From contig WIXG01000555.1 in assembly GCA_009869945.1 (NCBI GenBank), positions 1 through 39,222 of the forward strand: a DNA stretch of 39,222 nt, read 5' to 3'. The stretch is from Mesaphorura yosii (lineage: Eukaryota > Arthropoda > Collembola > Poduromorpha > Tullbergiidae). Position numbers and translations under genes: made by a program. The notes below the pieces were generated by a model. The model was not told the origin of the DNA. It saw only the letters and a list, made by a program, of their open reading frames with translations, and did not search any database. Shown in pieces: positions 20,722-31,900 of this stretch (within the stretch, counting starts at the first letter, position 1; each line of letters starts with the position of its first letter).

Positions 20722-21312
20722 ATGACGAAACGAACGAAGGCCGCCAACATGTCTCCGGCTCCAAGTAAGTGACTCTTGCTCATTACGCGAAATCCAAGTT
20801 GTAGCTTTTCTTCGAGCACGCGCTCTTACGAAGTACTCGATTGAGCACACATTCTGGTTCTTAGTGCTGACTTTACTTTCTATTTAGGTTCCATTGGTGA
20901 TGAAGGCGGGGCTGTAGGGCTGCACATAAGTGAGGAGGAGCTGGTTCAAGTCCTTGATTCCATCCATGACAACTTCGAATCAGTTACCGACGCTATAAAG
21001 GGCGGCTTCGAATCAACTGCCGACGCTATAAAGGGCGGCTTCGAATCAATTAATAGATCTATTCAGAAAGTTGCGCTGCTCATTTTCATCGGGTACGTAT
21101 ACACAGTCTCATTGGCATTCCTGGGATTTCTGCTTGTGGTCGCAAAATACGACTCATCAGGATACCAGTTTGGCGTCCTCTTGATTGGAGCTCTCGCTCC
21201 TGCAGCACTAATTTGGGTATTTCCTCGCGTTTACTTCGTCGAACAGGCCGTTAAAGACGCTCCCATTCAACCAGCTCAATCACGTCGACAACGACGTCGT
21301 CGTGCGAAATAA
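20722..21312 (+). CDS. Orphan small membrane protein with 11-residue tandem repeat
   Basis: Two exons (20722-20764 and 20888-21312; GTAAGT...TTTAG intron, in phase) encode 155 residues. Order: basic N-terminus (MTKRTKAANMSPAPS), an acidic helix (EEELVQVLDSI), then repeats of the unit DAIKGGFES-x-x, a likely amphipathic helix; two hydrophobic stretches (about VALLIFIGYVYTVSLAFLGF and FGVLLIGALAPAALIWVF), and a very basic tail ending RRQRRRRAK. No signal peptide is seen, so the N-terminus and tail probably both face the cytosol in a hairpin topology. The Lys/Arg tail could be an ER-retrieval or nucleic-acid-binding signal. I know no family with this layout. Confidence 0.6.
20971..21054 (+). repeat. 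33-bp tandem repeat in coding sequence
   Basis: Two near-identical 33-bp units (20989-21021, 21022-21054), each beginning GACGCTATAAAGGGCGGCTT, are preceded by a partial third copy (20971-20988). Each unit is 11 codons, so copy-number change keeps the frame. The near-identity indicates recent duplication. Confidence 0.85.
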
Positions 21313-21400
21313 TTCTATATTCTAATATATATTCTAATTCGAAAGAATAATAATTCATAATAATCACGTTGACAACGACGTGCGAAATAATTAGTATTTA
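21278..21400 (+). repeat. Partial duplication of the gene's 3' end
   Basis: The end of the small membrane protein gene (TCACGTCGACAACGACGTCG... through GCGAAATAATT, 21278-21316) recurs about 85 bp downstream (21363-21393) with a short internal deletion. It looks like a local slippage or duplication event and adds no coding sequence. Confidence 0.55.
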
Positions 21401-22157
21401 ATAGCAAATTAATTATTATGTTACGTATTACCTTGAATCGAGTTCATGAATTAAATTCGTTCATCTTTCATTACTCCGTGAGCATGTCGTTTCAAATCAA
21501 TTCTGGTTCACTGACGACGGCAAGTAGCCTGTATGGGGGCGAGGAACTCGTCTTCGGGGACCAGCTCCATGAACTCGAGCCACTCCAGTTCGGACACCTC
21601 CACTAAAGTAGAGTAGCGGAATGCACCGTTAACTCATAACCATGAACAATGAGCAATGAACACGTGGCCCAATTTCTATTAAGTTTGTCTGTCGAATAAT
21701 GCGGATCCAATCCAGTTTCTTGCATGTGTTCAATTAAATGAGGTGCAGGCGCGGGAACAAAGCTCCACGAATTCGGTTACATGCGGTAAAGTTAGTGGAA
21801 GGTTTTTACGCGGCATATTCGTCCGCCGTAGATTCGTTTCATTTCTTTCTTTTCTTTGAAAGTTTACAGGTTTTCACAAGCTTCCTTTCATTTGATTGTT
21901 AACGCTTTAGTCTTAATAATCTTCTCAATCAGCGATCATTTGCAGCACTTTCTTGTAGAATTGTCTGCAATCTTTGTATGGTCACTTGTAAGTTCGATCT
22001 GTAAGCCAAGCCTGTGAACTGTGATAAAGAAACTGTCAATTCAATTTGAAATTCTGCGAATTGGATTGGAGCCCAGCCACACCGACTTCGCCGCCCGAGA
22101 ACTTCTTGTAAGCACCAGTTCAGCCAATTGAGTGAACAAAATTAACCAAGCCATAAA
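21401..22157. other. Intergenic region upstream of POLE3
   Basis: About 750 bp with no supported gene. A short plus-strand frame at 21418-21606 has no recognisable domain. The POLE3 promoter and 5' UTR should lie in its last part. Confidence 0.35.
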
Positions 22158-23640
22158 ATGGTGGATAAGCCGGACGACTTGATGCTCCCACACGCGGTAG
22201 TCAGCAGGATTATCAACGAGGCACTTCCGCCGCAGACAAACGTTTCAGGTATGTCAAGGCGGTAGGCCAGTTTCTTCTGCTGATACTTGGAACACATGAT
22301 TGACTCGTTAACTTTTACGCAGCGGAAACCAGGCGTGTGATTGGGAAAACGGCGTCAGTGTTCGTTTTGTATGCCACGGCCACCGGTACGCATCACTGAA
22401 TTCGAGTACAAAAGCATATATCTTTCATTTATGGCAGCTTGTAATTGTTCGTTTTCTTATCAGCTACAGGAGGAGCTACCCGAAGTGGGAAGAAGACGCT
22501 GCAGGCGAACGATGTTATCGAGGCGATGCAAGAAATGGACTTTGAGCAATTCATTGAGCCGTTAAAAAATTCACTGCAACGTAAGCATTTTTATTCCGTT
22601 CCTTTTTTGTGTGTACGCTTCTTTGTGCCAGTTACACCCTGAGCGCCAAATGCCTACCCCGTGTTGGCGTCTCTCCTATTCCGCTGGAAAAGCAAACTTC
22701 CACTAGTCAATTTATGCTTCGCGAAAATTAATCAAAGCGGTATGAATTTTGTCGAGACTTCGTGTTCATATTAAATGGGCTTCAATTCTCGGGGATCAAC
22801 TATAGTTCTTTTTCCATCACTTGAAGAACCTCGACAAAGTTATGCGCATTGATTTCATCGTGTTTCTGTTTCGTGAAGTATTTGACTAATCGAATACAAG
22901 TCAACGCCTCGCAATCCTGAATCTGTAATTAGCAATGAGGTTTATTTGCTTTGCAACGGATTTTCTCAACGGCCCGTTTCTTTACTTTCCCAGTGTTCCG
23001 GAATAATCAGCAAAACAAGAAACTTGCAGCCGCCCAACGATCTAAGCAGGCATCTGAGGCGGCCACCACGGCCACACCTGACGCAGAGAGTTCGGAACCC
23101 TCCATAGATCTTGGCTTTCCAGGCCACGGTCAGCGCCAAACCACTCCGCCGTCATCTCCTGAGAAATCCGGTTCCAAAACTCCAAACTCAGCATCACCGA
23201 AGGGTGGCAGCAAGAAGAAAGGAACGCCTAAAAACAGCCCGCCTGGAGGAGCATCTACGTCCAGTGGCAGCGGCACCAAGAAAGCAACCACGACGGGCAA
23301 ATCCAAAACGAGTCCTCCGTCCGGGAAAGAATCAGCGAAGAAAACGAAGACGGCTTCGGTGTCGAAACCAAAGTCAAAAAGTCTGTCAAATACGAACGAG
23401 AGCAGTGACCAGCCCAAAAATAAGCCTGGACCAAAACCTGGGAGTAAGCGCAGTCCAACAAGTGGGAAAAGCGGGACAGCTTCGACTGGCGCTGGAAAGA
23501 AGAAAACCTCTCCGACTTCAACAGCCAAAGGTTCCAATCCAAAAAGCGGTGCGGCTGCCACCGGAGGCCCGAAAAAAAAGAAGACGGGAATTGCTGAGGT
23601 CGTGAACCTCGCGTCATCCTCAGACGAAGACGCATCTTGA
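22158..23640 (+). CDS. POLE3: POLE3 / CHRAC17-type histone-fold subunit with long basic tail
   Basis: Four exons (22158-22248, 22323-22385, 22464-22580, 22994-23640), consistent in phase, give 305 residues. The first ~95 residues are the histone fold: PDDLMLPHAVVSRIINEALP, RRVIGKTASVFVLYATA, RSGKKTLQANDVIEAMQEMD, FEQFIEPLKNSL. POLE3 pairs with POLE4 in DNA polymerase epsilon and with CHRAC15 in the CHRAC remodelling complex; in Drosophila the orthologue is also reported in ATAC. Human POLE3 is 147 residues and fly Chrac-14 about 128, so this protein is about twice as long: residues 100-305 form a Ser/Lys/Pro/Thr/Gly-rich, highly basic tail on the last exon with a short acidic end (SSSDEDAS). 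AATAAA follows at 23766 and 23944. Confidence 0.93.
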
Positions 23641-23765
23641 ATTAAGCAACCAGTGTACAGTTCTTTTAAGCAATTCATAAGTATGCTACCACCTCCTTAC
23701 TGTCATTATTTTATCAGTTTGATTGGTACACTGCGTACTGTAACTTCAACTTGCGAATTACCTGA

Positions 23766-23771
23766 AATAAA
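23766..23771 (+). terminator. Poly(A) signal of POLE3
   Basis: AATAAA about 126 bases past the POLE3 stop; a second one lies at 23944-23949. Confidence 0.55.
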
Positions 23772-24405
23772 TTGCGAGTACGAAGTTTTCAGGATTTCAA
23801 TTCAGAATCGTTCTTCGTTCATCCGTTTTTTGTCGTGTTTTGTGCATCCTTGTTGCGCGAACTCGTGCCGTATTTCTCGTTATGTAATGCTATATGCGAA
23901 CCGCAGTACGCAATGAACGTCTCAAGTTCAAGTTGAGTGAGCCAATAAAATATACGTGAAATTGGGTTACTGGAATTTGCAATATTGCATAAGTCTTGCA
24001 AATTGCACTTCACTCTGTTTTGTGTCATTTCAGCAATGTGCAGTTATCAGTCGCGGAGAGCTTTGTTAAGTACTGAAAATCAATGATGGCATCAACGCGG
24101 AAATGAGAATTGTGGATTGGACAGCATAGACACCCCTTAAGAAATTCAGGTACACCTCCGTTTCGATTGAGTTAATCGCTTCAAGATCACTTCAGTTAAT
24201 GAGCGGCTTGCTTTGTTATTTCTTAGACGTGAGACGAAACCGTGTCTCCTCGAAACTATCCCCGGAAATACTTCTGGTTTGAATTTGTAGCTTGGCTGCT
24301 GATCGAATGGTCCAGGAATCCAAAATTTGGGGGCTCAGGAAGGAGCGGTGGTCTGCATTTTAGCCGGGAGACAGGCGCCAGAAGCCGTCTGCCAATTGTG
24401 CCAGT

Positions 24406-25305
24406 ATGGTTGCTGCTGCGTTCCCTATCGCTAAATTAGGAGCACTTGTGATCAAGCAAATCTCTAAGCCCTTAGCGAATGCCGTCAAAGCGCGAGCCAA
24501 ATCGAGCCCTTTCTTCAGAACTTATATCTGCATGCCGCCAGCACAATGTAAGAGACTTACTTAGTCTTTCTTCGTTTCGCTTGTAGAGATCCAGTTCGAA
24601 AATATCTAAATTGATGACTTATCTTTTCAGTTTATCATTGGTGCGAGGTGAAGATGAAGATGTGGTCCATGAATTTGGGAAAGCCTGTAAATATCCCGAA
24701 ACTGAACGAAAATATGGCAATCGAGCTGGGTGCTGAGCTGGTGGGCGAAGGAGTCATATTTACGATAGCTGCAGGTAACAACAATGGAATTCTTTGATCC
24801 TTGACGTCTTGACACATCCCAAACCTAATTTTTATCATTTGTGTGCACAGCTATCCTGATCATGGAGTACATGCGTAGCTCGAGGAAAGAAGCTGCCAAG
24901 GAGGAAGCACGAGCCGAAGAAATAAATCAAATGCAGTCAGAATTGAAGGAATTGTATTTCGCAAAAGCGAAGAACGAAGCTCAAATCCGCGAACTTGTGC
25001 GAATTCTACACATTAATCTGCCAGCGATAGAAATAAGAATGCCTTCTGCAGTCAGCGAGGAAGGAATCCCTGAACATCATCGGCATGATTACGTGGAGGA
25101 GGCGAAGCCGGGAGTGTGGTCGAGCATGAAAGGGCTAGTTTGGAGTGCCATCGACGTGCTCCTGCCGCCTGAAGATGAAACTAAAGTTGTTATTGTTGAC
25201 AGGCCCAGACCGAGCCCAGCCCCTGCGCCTAGCCAAAGTCCTACCCCAGGCCCTAGCAATAGTTCGAACAGTTCGAAGGAGAAGGATTCAACGAAAAAGT
25301 CCTAG
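24406..25305 (+). CDS. OPA3: OPA3 family mitochondrial protein
   Basis: Three exons (24406-24547, 24631-24774, 24851-25305), all in phase. The N-terminus is diagnostic: [43 protein letters not shown], followed by YHW...[21 protein letters not shown] and a hydrophobic helix ending ILIMEYM, then a charged coiled coil ([18 protein letters not shown]). OPA3 is a small mitochondrial membrane protein whose mutation in humans causes optic atrophy and 3-methylglutaconic aciduria. The coiled coil is followed by a C-terminal extension of about 70 residues, ending in a Pro/Ser run ([17 protein letters not shown]) and KKS, unlike the human protein. The neighbour ATP synthase f is also mitochondrial and lies tail-to-tail with it. 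Confidence 0.92.
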
Positions 25306-25742
25306 TACTAAAATACACATTAATCCTGATTTAGTCACGTCATATTAAATCCGTACGCCTATTCGTACTTAACCTGAATTTATTGTTGAGGTCGAACGTA
25401 GATTCTAAAATTAATGATGAGACGAGGTTTGACCGTGCCCTGGTCACAAGTTGTTGCCTTCTTGCTAGAAAATTGAATTTTTCCTGTCGTTAAGGATTTA
25501 GTTTGAGTATGGAAACCAAGGCAATATGCAGTGAAAATAAATTGTTGAGCCTGCTTTAAGTTCAACTACACTTCAGATTTTATTCTCACTTCATAACTTC
25601 ATACATTTCTTTCATATTCTAAGATTTGAAGTTTACACATTTAACTACTAGTTAACCGATAATTCTGGCCTGGCCCAAAGCTGTTTGAACTGGGCAGGGG
25701 CATCGCTTTGAACATCGAGGCAGTATTAGCACGAGCACGAGT

Positions 25743-26327
25743 TTAATGGTACTTGAAGAAACGATGCTTGCCTGAAAAAGACAATTAAAAAGAATTAACA
25801 CTATGCATGAATGACAATAGGCACGCGTGTGGATGGTGGACAGCTGAATACGAAACGAAATTAGGAACTTACGGATTTTGCCATAGTTGATTATATAGAA
25901 GAAAGCCATCGTTGCAAAGGTAAGTTGCAAGAATCCTCGGGTTCCAGCTCTCACAGGATGCATGTAGCCGTGCTGCCATTGCCACCAACCTGAAATCAGG
26001 GCCAAAATGACGGATACAAACTCATCAGCCAGTATTAATTGTATTAACGTATCAACTTAGCGTACCTCGACTGATGGAACCAACCAGCGCCATTGGAGAC
26101 TTATTACGACGCCCCAGCCAGGCACCGAGTTCGCCCAATTTCACATCTCTGAGTCGGGTATCAGCTAAAGTACAACAACGTGAAGTTAGTCAATTAGTGA
26201 CATTTTCCAACAATAGCAGCAGCAGTGGAGTCAGGGGAGATAGCTTACGTTTTCCATACCACCGAGCAGGATCGTATGGACCGTGAACCTTCGCGTTGTA
26301 CTCGGGTGGATACTCACCCCACGCCAT
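25743..26327 (-). CDS. Mitochondrial ATP synthase subunit f
   Basis: Four exons on the minus strand (26249-26327, 26066-26164, 25873-25989, 25743-25771) give 107 residues, the same size as the Drosophila protein. Key blocks: MAWGEYPPEYNAKVHGPYDP, VKLGELGAWLGRRNKSP, SRGWWQWQHGYMHPVRAG, the membrane helix LQLTFATMAFFYIINYGKI, and the short terminal exon encoding RKHRFFKYH. Subunit f belongs to the Fo stalk of complex V in the inner membrane and helps form dimers. Its start codon is 499 bp from that of eEF1B-delta in the opposite direction. A minus-strand AATAAA lies at about 25579-25584. Confidence 0.94.
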
Positions 26328-26826
26328 GACTAGTCAGTACCACGCGAAAATTGGCAAATTCCGAGACTAACCAGTAAATTACAGCAATGGCGAATGTTTG
26401 GCGATTTTCAAACCCACCCGACTTCACTGCTACAGCATACAGAGAACAGTACAGGCAAAGATCATGTGAGGCTCCAATGCTGTGTGTCAGTCAGCACACG
26501 TTCAAAAGCAAGGAAGCTGGTGTTGGGGAATTCTTAATTTACTCAGCATGCACGCCTTTTACAATATTGAATTATGCCCAGCATATCACACAGGCTGTAG
26601 TAGATTACTCTACCTCTCACGTTCTTTTGAATCACGGCTTTGGACAGGACGGTTCATTCGATCTATTGGTCAAGAAGTCAAGATCGAAACATCTGCCAAT
26701 TCGTTTTAATCTTCCTGTCTCTAAGGTTTCAGTGAATGTCAGTGAACTAGGAACAACTTCAATACAGTTATCAGGAGAGTCAGCGTACAGTCAGCAGTTA
26801 ACTTCTGGTGAGCCGGTCTTCAATCG
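26328..26826. promoter_or_regulatory. Divergent promoter region: ATP synthase f / eEF1B-delta
   Basis: The 499 bp between the two opposing start codons must hold both 5' UTRs and promoters, unless eEF1B-delta has a distal non-coding exon. Reading frames here (e.g. starting MANVWRFSNPPDF at 26387) have no recognisable domain and are probably chance. I see no TATA box I would assign with confidence. Confidence 0.5.
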
Positions 26827-28495
26827 ATGGCAAATATTTCCCTGCAAATTTTGGACTCATTTGCCTTTACTATCGAATCGCTTAAGTACGCGGAGGCTGC
26901 AAGACACTTTTACGAACGACTTGGTAAGAGCGTAATAAACTGAGCAGGTTTTAATACAGTTGTTGTCATTTGTAGTTTGCAGTTGAATTATTTTAGGTGC
27001 CGGTCCATTATTTTGCCAATCTTTCATTCACTCTTTAGTTTTAGTTTTGAATTTGCTTCTGGTTCGGGAATTTCTACATTTTATTTTAATTGGTGGTACT
27101 TGTTTTACGGGATTTCACATTGGTTGCTAAACGGGGCCGGTCTTCCAGCTTTCGGGGCTTTTTTCCTTTCGCTGTGTCAGCTTTGTACATGCTTACTAAA
27201 ATCGAAAAGCTGTGTATGTCATTGTCGTCCGTGCCATTTGCTTGACTAACCCTGGAATACAATTGCTAAAATGCTTTCTTGGTTTTGTCATTTGCGACAG
27301 GCAACGTTCGTAATAATGACGATGGTGGTGGGGAAAGTGAACCGTGTCTGAACGATAAATCTGCAGCAACGTTACTTGCTTCTGCCTCTCCTCCTACCGC
27401 CACTACCACTTCTGTCTCGCCTACTCCTCCCGCACAACAAACATCGAGCAAAAAGAATAAGAAAGATAAGAAAAAGAATAAACAGGCTGCCTTGCATGAC
27501 CAGCAGCCCAACAAACAGGAACCGCTTGGGAAAACCGAATCTAAGTCTCAGCCTGAACAAAAGCCAACGCCGCAAAAGCAGCAGAAGAAGGAGTCCCAGC
27601 CTGAGGCAAAGTCTAATCAGCAGCCGATTGAAGGCGGCTTAACCAGTCTCTCGAAACAAATCGCGGCAGCCAGAGAACACATTCAGGACGCATTGCAGGG
27701 CAAAACTAATTTAGTCTGTTCACCGTTATCGGCAGGTAGTGGAGCTATAACTGAAGAAGATTTAGCCATGAGGGAAGAAAACACAAGATTGAAGAAGGAG
27801 ATTGATGACTTGGCTAACCAAGTCAAGCAGCTGAAGGATCGCGTCGCCAAGTTGGAAGCTGCGGCTTTTGGAGGCAAGGGAACTGCTGCTCCCCCACCAA
27901 AGTCAGCTGGAGATGCCAAGAAAGCTGCACCGGCTGACGACGACGACGTCGATCTGTTCGGATCTGATGAAGAAGACGAGGACGCGGCAAAGGTTCGTGA
28001 ACAGCGCTTGGCCGAGTACGCTGCAAAGAAATCCAAGAAGCCTGCACTGGTCGCCAAATCAAATGTCATCTTGGATGTGAAGCCGTGGGACGATGAGACC
28101 GACATGAAAGGTACATTTCTTCACCAACCCCAACACCTAGGACATATTTTACCTCTGACAATGACTATGACTGATGACATGAAATTCTCCTCTTTTCAGA
28201 GTTGGAGAACGCGGTTCGTACAATTGAAATGGATGGTCTTCTTTGGGGCGCGTCAAAGTTGGTTCCATTGGCATATGGCATTAAGAAACTGCAGATTGCC
28301 ACCGTCATAGAGGACGACAAGGTCTCCGTCGATGAGCTTCAAGAGAAAATCGAAGCTTTCGAAGACTTTGTAAGCACATTCAACTGATTCAACACTTCCT
28401 TGCGGAATTCCGAAACGTGTCTCTTATCTTAATCGTGTCGTATGTTTACTTTCCAGGTTCAAAGCGTGGATATCGCAGCTTTCAACAAGATCTAA
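26827..28495 (+). CDS. Elongation factor 1B delta (eEF1B-delta)
   Basis: Four exons (26827-26923, 27301-28110, 28200-28369, 28457-28495), in phase, encode 371 residues. Exon 1 gives MANISLQIL...[14 protein letters not shown], matching the animal delta N-terminus; [18 protein letters not shown] follows in exon 2. Then come a leucine zipper (about 189-216, [20 protein letters not shown]), the acidic CAGEF segment [16 protein letters not shown], and the catalytic GEF domain (PWDDETDM...[20 protein letters not shown]...[12 protein letters not shown]). The factor exchanges GDP for GTP on eEF1A during translation. The delta identity, rather than beta, rests on the zipper and N-terminal helix. A low-complexity insert of roughly 100 residues after residue 33 (Ser/Thr/Pro, then [11 protein letters not shown], then Gln/Lys/Pro) makes it longer than the 281-residue human form. 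ATTAAA at about 28606 may serve as poly(A) signal. Confidence 0.93.
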
Positions 28496-28974
28496 GTTGG
28501 CGATGGTGGTTTTCCAGTCCACGCCAACTTCCAAGGAGCTCAGCACATAAAATTAACTGTCATGTATGAAGAGTTTTCTGTAAACTTTTTCCCGTGAAAT
28601 GATGCATTAAAATTGGAGTTTGGATGAGAATTTTAGTTGTTCATTCGCATCGCATTTATCATTTCATTCAGAATACATGCTATGATCGTTGCCTCATTGA
28701 GTCATGTGTCCACTAAAACTACTCGCTACAGTTGTGGTTTGGTCTCGATATCATTGCTCGTGTCTCTGCTCTAATTCTCCTAATTAAGGCATTCCAGCCA
28801 GCACTGTTTTCTGCTGTGTTGATTCGATTGTGGCCTGGCCAGAGGAAGTGGTCAACCGGCGAAGGCTGATAAAATTTCATGCATAAAACAATTAACTGCG
28901 TTCCTATTCTGGCTTCGGCTCGGAGATCATTGCCTTCTCCTAGTTTGTCGTAGTTTTTCACGAGCTCCACAACA

Positions 28975-31900
28975 ATGGAGATGGTAACTCAGGTCAATGT
29001 CGACGGCAAAGATCCAGCGGCGGATCTGGAACCCGTATTCGCCAGGGTACCCGCAAATCACGTGGACTTCGTCCTGGTTTGGGAGACAAAGAAATCTGGC
29101 GATGGTGATAACAGCAAGAGCGACGATGAAGGTATAGATGGAAAACGCAAAGCGGACGAGGAAGAAGTAGAAAACGCCGAGAAACGGAGAGTTTTCGAAA
29201 AGAATCTTGAAACGGAGGGTCTCATTTTGGACCATGAAGACTTGGAGGGCAATGCGAGTGTGCATTTTGTCAAAATCTACACACCCGTGCAAGTTCTCCG
29301 GCGATACGCCGAGATTCTGAGGCTGCGCATGCCGATGAAGGAGGTAAGCCAAGTCGGCGGCGCTGGCGATCGATGCAAGAGAGTTACCTTCAGAAAGAGT
29401 ATTTTAAATATAGGAATTGACAAAACGTTCAATGGAAGCGGAGGCCAAGAAAGAAATGAATCGGAAAGTGATTCGGCGCTCCGCATCTCTCCGCTACTAC
29501 TGGAGAACAGTGTGCAATTGGATGCTGAAGCAGATTCAGATTGATGAAACCAAGTTTCCACCAACTGACCAAAGACTTACTGCGATTTACAGCAGGGACA
29601 AAGAATACTTGTGAGAAACCAGCAAACCATGTTAGCATAAAAGCAAAGCGAGAGATTTCCTATGATTGGAATTTGGCAGGTTTGACATTCACGAACCGGA
29701 CTTCTTCAGCCCGGAGATACGCGGACGAATTGTAGACTTCATCTTGAAACGGAAACGCTATTCGGAGGACACCAGCGACGAATTCTCGTTTGGGATCACG
29801 AAGTTGATTGACGAAAAGGCCTACATTGCTGCTTATCCGCTTCACGACGTAAGATTCAGCAGGACTCCATGAAATCTGCTAGTAAACGCTAACACAAAGC
29901 ATCATTCGATCATGTATCTCGACTGATTGACAGGGTGATTTGAAAACACCAGGCAGTTGTCGCAATTTGCTTTCCACTGAATGGGCATCTCTGAAGAAAA
30001 TATTCAAGCAGCAACCACTAGACGCCATTAAAGAGTATTTCGGTGTCAACATCGGTCTGTACTACGCATGGCTTGGCTTCTACACGCAGATGCTAATATT
30101 CGCTACCATACTCGGATTCCTTTGCATATTTTACGGGATCTTTACATTAGACAACAACAAATACAGGTATTTTACCATGACAAATTGATAAATCGATTCG
30201 TAAAGATGCATTATTAGAATTAGAATGATAACATTTTGATTCATCATTCACAGTCAAGACATTTGCAATAACGAAGTCACGGAGGACATGTGCCCACTTT
30301 GCAACAAGAAATGCGACTACTGGAAACTGCATTCGACCTGCACATACGCCAAACTGACGTATGTCTTTGACAATAATTTCACTGTCGTGTTTGCTGTCTT
30401 GATGTCGTTTTGGGGTAAGTTCGCGGCGCAGGCACGGCGAAATTGCGAAAAACTGTGAAATTTCGCCCGCGTTACCGATTTAATTCGTCTGTGCTCACAG
30501 CCGCCATATTTTTGGAGTTCTGGAAACGATACTCCTCGGAAATCACGTACAAATGGGACCTGACTTCAATAGAGACGCACGACGAGCCTCCGCGAGTCGA
30601 GTATTTGACAACCGTCGCTAAATTGAGGAAGCTGGATGCGGATAACAAAGCCAAAGCTAACACTGGTGCTGGAGTGGCTGGAGCAGCTGCTGCGAACGCC
30701 AATGACGCTATCGAAGGAGGCGAAAATGACGACGGAATTCTGACGCTGGACTCTGAGCCTTACGTCTCGTTCTGGAAAACAAAAGTGCCGCTTACAATCT
30801 TGAGTTTGTCTACAGTTTTGCTGATGGTAACACAGGTTTGTTGACCATCTTGCGGACGAGTTTCAATGCGTGCATTTTTGTCTAGATCACAATGGCTGGA
30901 GCTGTGCTGGTGGCAATTATCACTTATCGCACATTCTCCTCGACCATCATCATCGACACGTTTGAAGTTAATCGGAGTCGTGCCATGATTATCGTCAGCG
31001 CCACTGCTGCCTGCTTAAATTTGGTCATGATTAGCATCTTTAATTACGTAAGTGGACGAAAGCTAACTTTTGCTCGTTCTTATTATCTAATTTGAGGTAT
31101 TTCATGTATGCTGTTCAGCTTTACACATTCGTCGCCCAGTATTTGACCGAATTGGAGCTGCACCGAACCCAAACTGAATTCGATGCGAGTCTGACCCTAA
31201 AAATTTATCTGCTGCAGTTTATCAACTTCTACTCGTCAATCTTCTACATTGCATTCTTCAAGGGACGGTTCGTCGGCACACCGAGCGACGCTCGTGGAGT
31301 GCTGACACAGGAAGAAGTACGTGCCTCGAGGTTTCTCACCGGTATGACGTGCGAAGTGAAAGCCATCACCTTATTTCTTGTATTTTGCATTGCGCATTGC
31401 AGTGTGGGCCGGCCGGCTGTATGACGGAACTCTGTATTCAACTGGCAATTATCATGATCGGGAAACAATTCGTGAATGCGGTGCTGGAAATGACTGGCCC
31501 GTGAGTTGGGAAAGGCAAGCATGCATTTCAGTTGAGAAATTTTGTTCGGTTTATTCCAGATTAATTCAGAAATGGGTCAAGTATTTCCGAATTCGGTCGA
31601 GGGCGGCTAAAGTCTCGCACGGTGGTACGGTAAAGAAGACCAAGACGCAATGGGGCGAGGATTTGAAGCTGCTGGACTGGCAACCGAGGCAATTGCTTTA
31701 TGAGTACTTGGAAATGGGTAAACCAATATAGAATTTGTGTGTAAAAGGTGCAGTTAGTTCTCACTAAATTGTGTTGATTTCTACTTTTAGTTCTTCAATA
31801 CGGCTTCATCACAATTTTTGTTGCGGCATTTCCGGTAGGAATAATTTCAATTTCTCTTTTTCGATCAGTAGATTATCGTGTCAGGATTTCTTGCATCGTA

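Noticed and set aside
23130..23678. Long minus-strand open frame rich in Phe, Leu and Val opposite the POLE3 tail
   Set aside because: It is the antisense reading of a Lys/Ser/Pro-rich coding exon, which produces hydrophobic open frames by composition; there is no domain and POLE3 is certain.
26387..26935. 182-residue frame starting MANVWRFSNPPDF ahead of eEF1B-delta
   Set aside because: It overlaps the true first exon (ATG 26827) out of frame and has no recognisable domain; probably chance in the divergent promoter interval.
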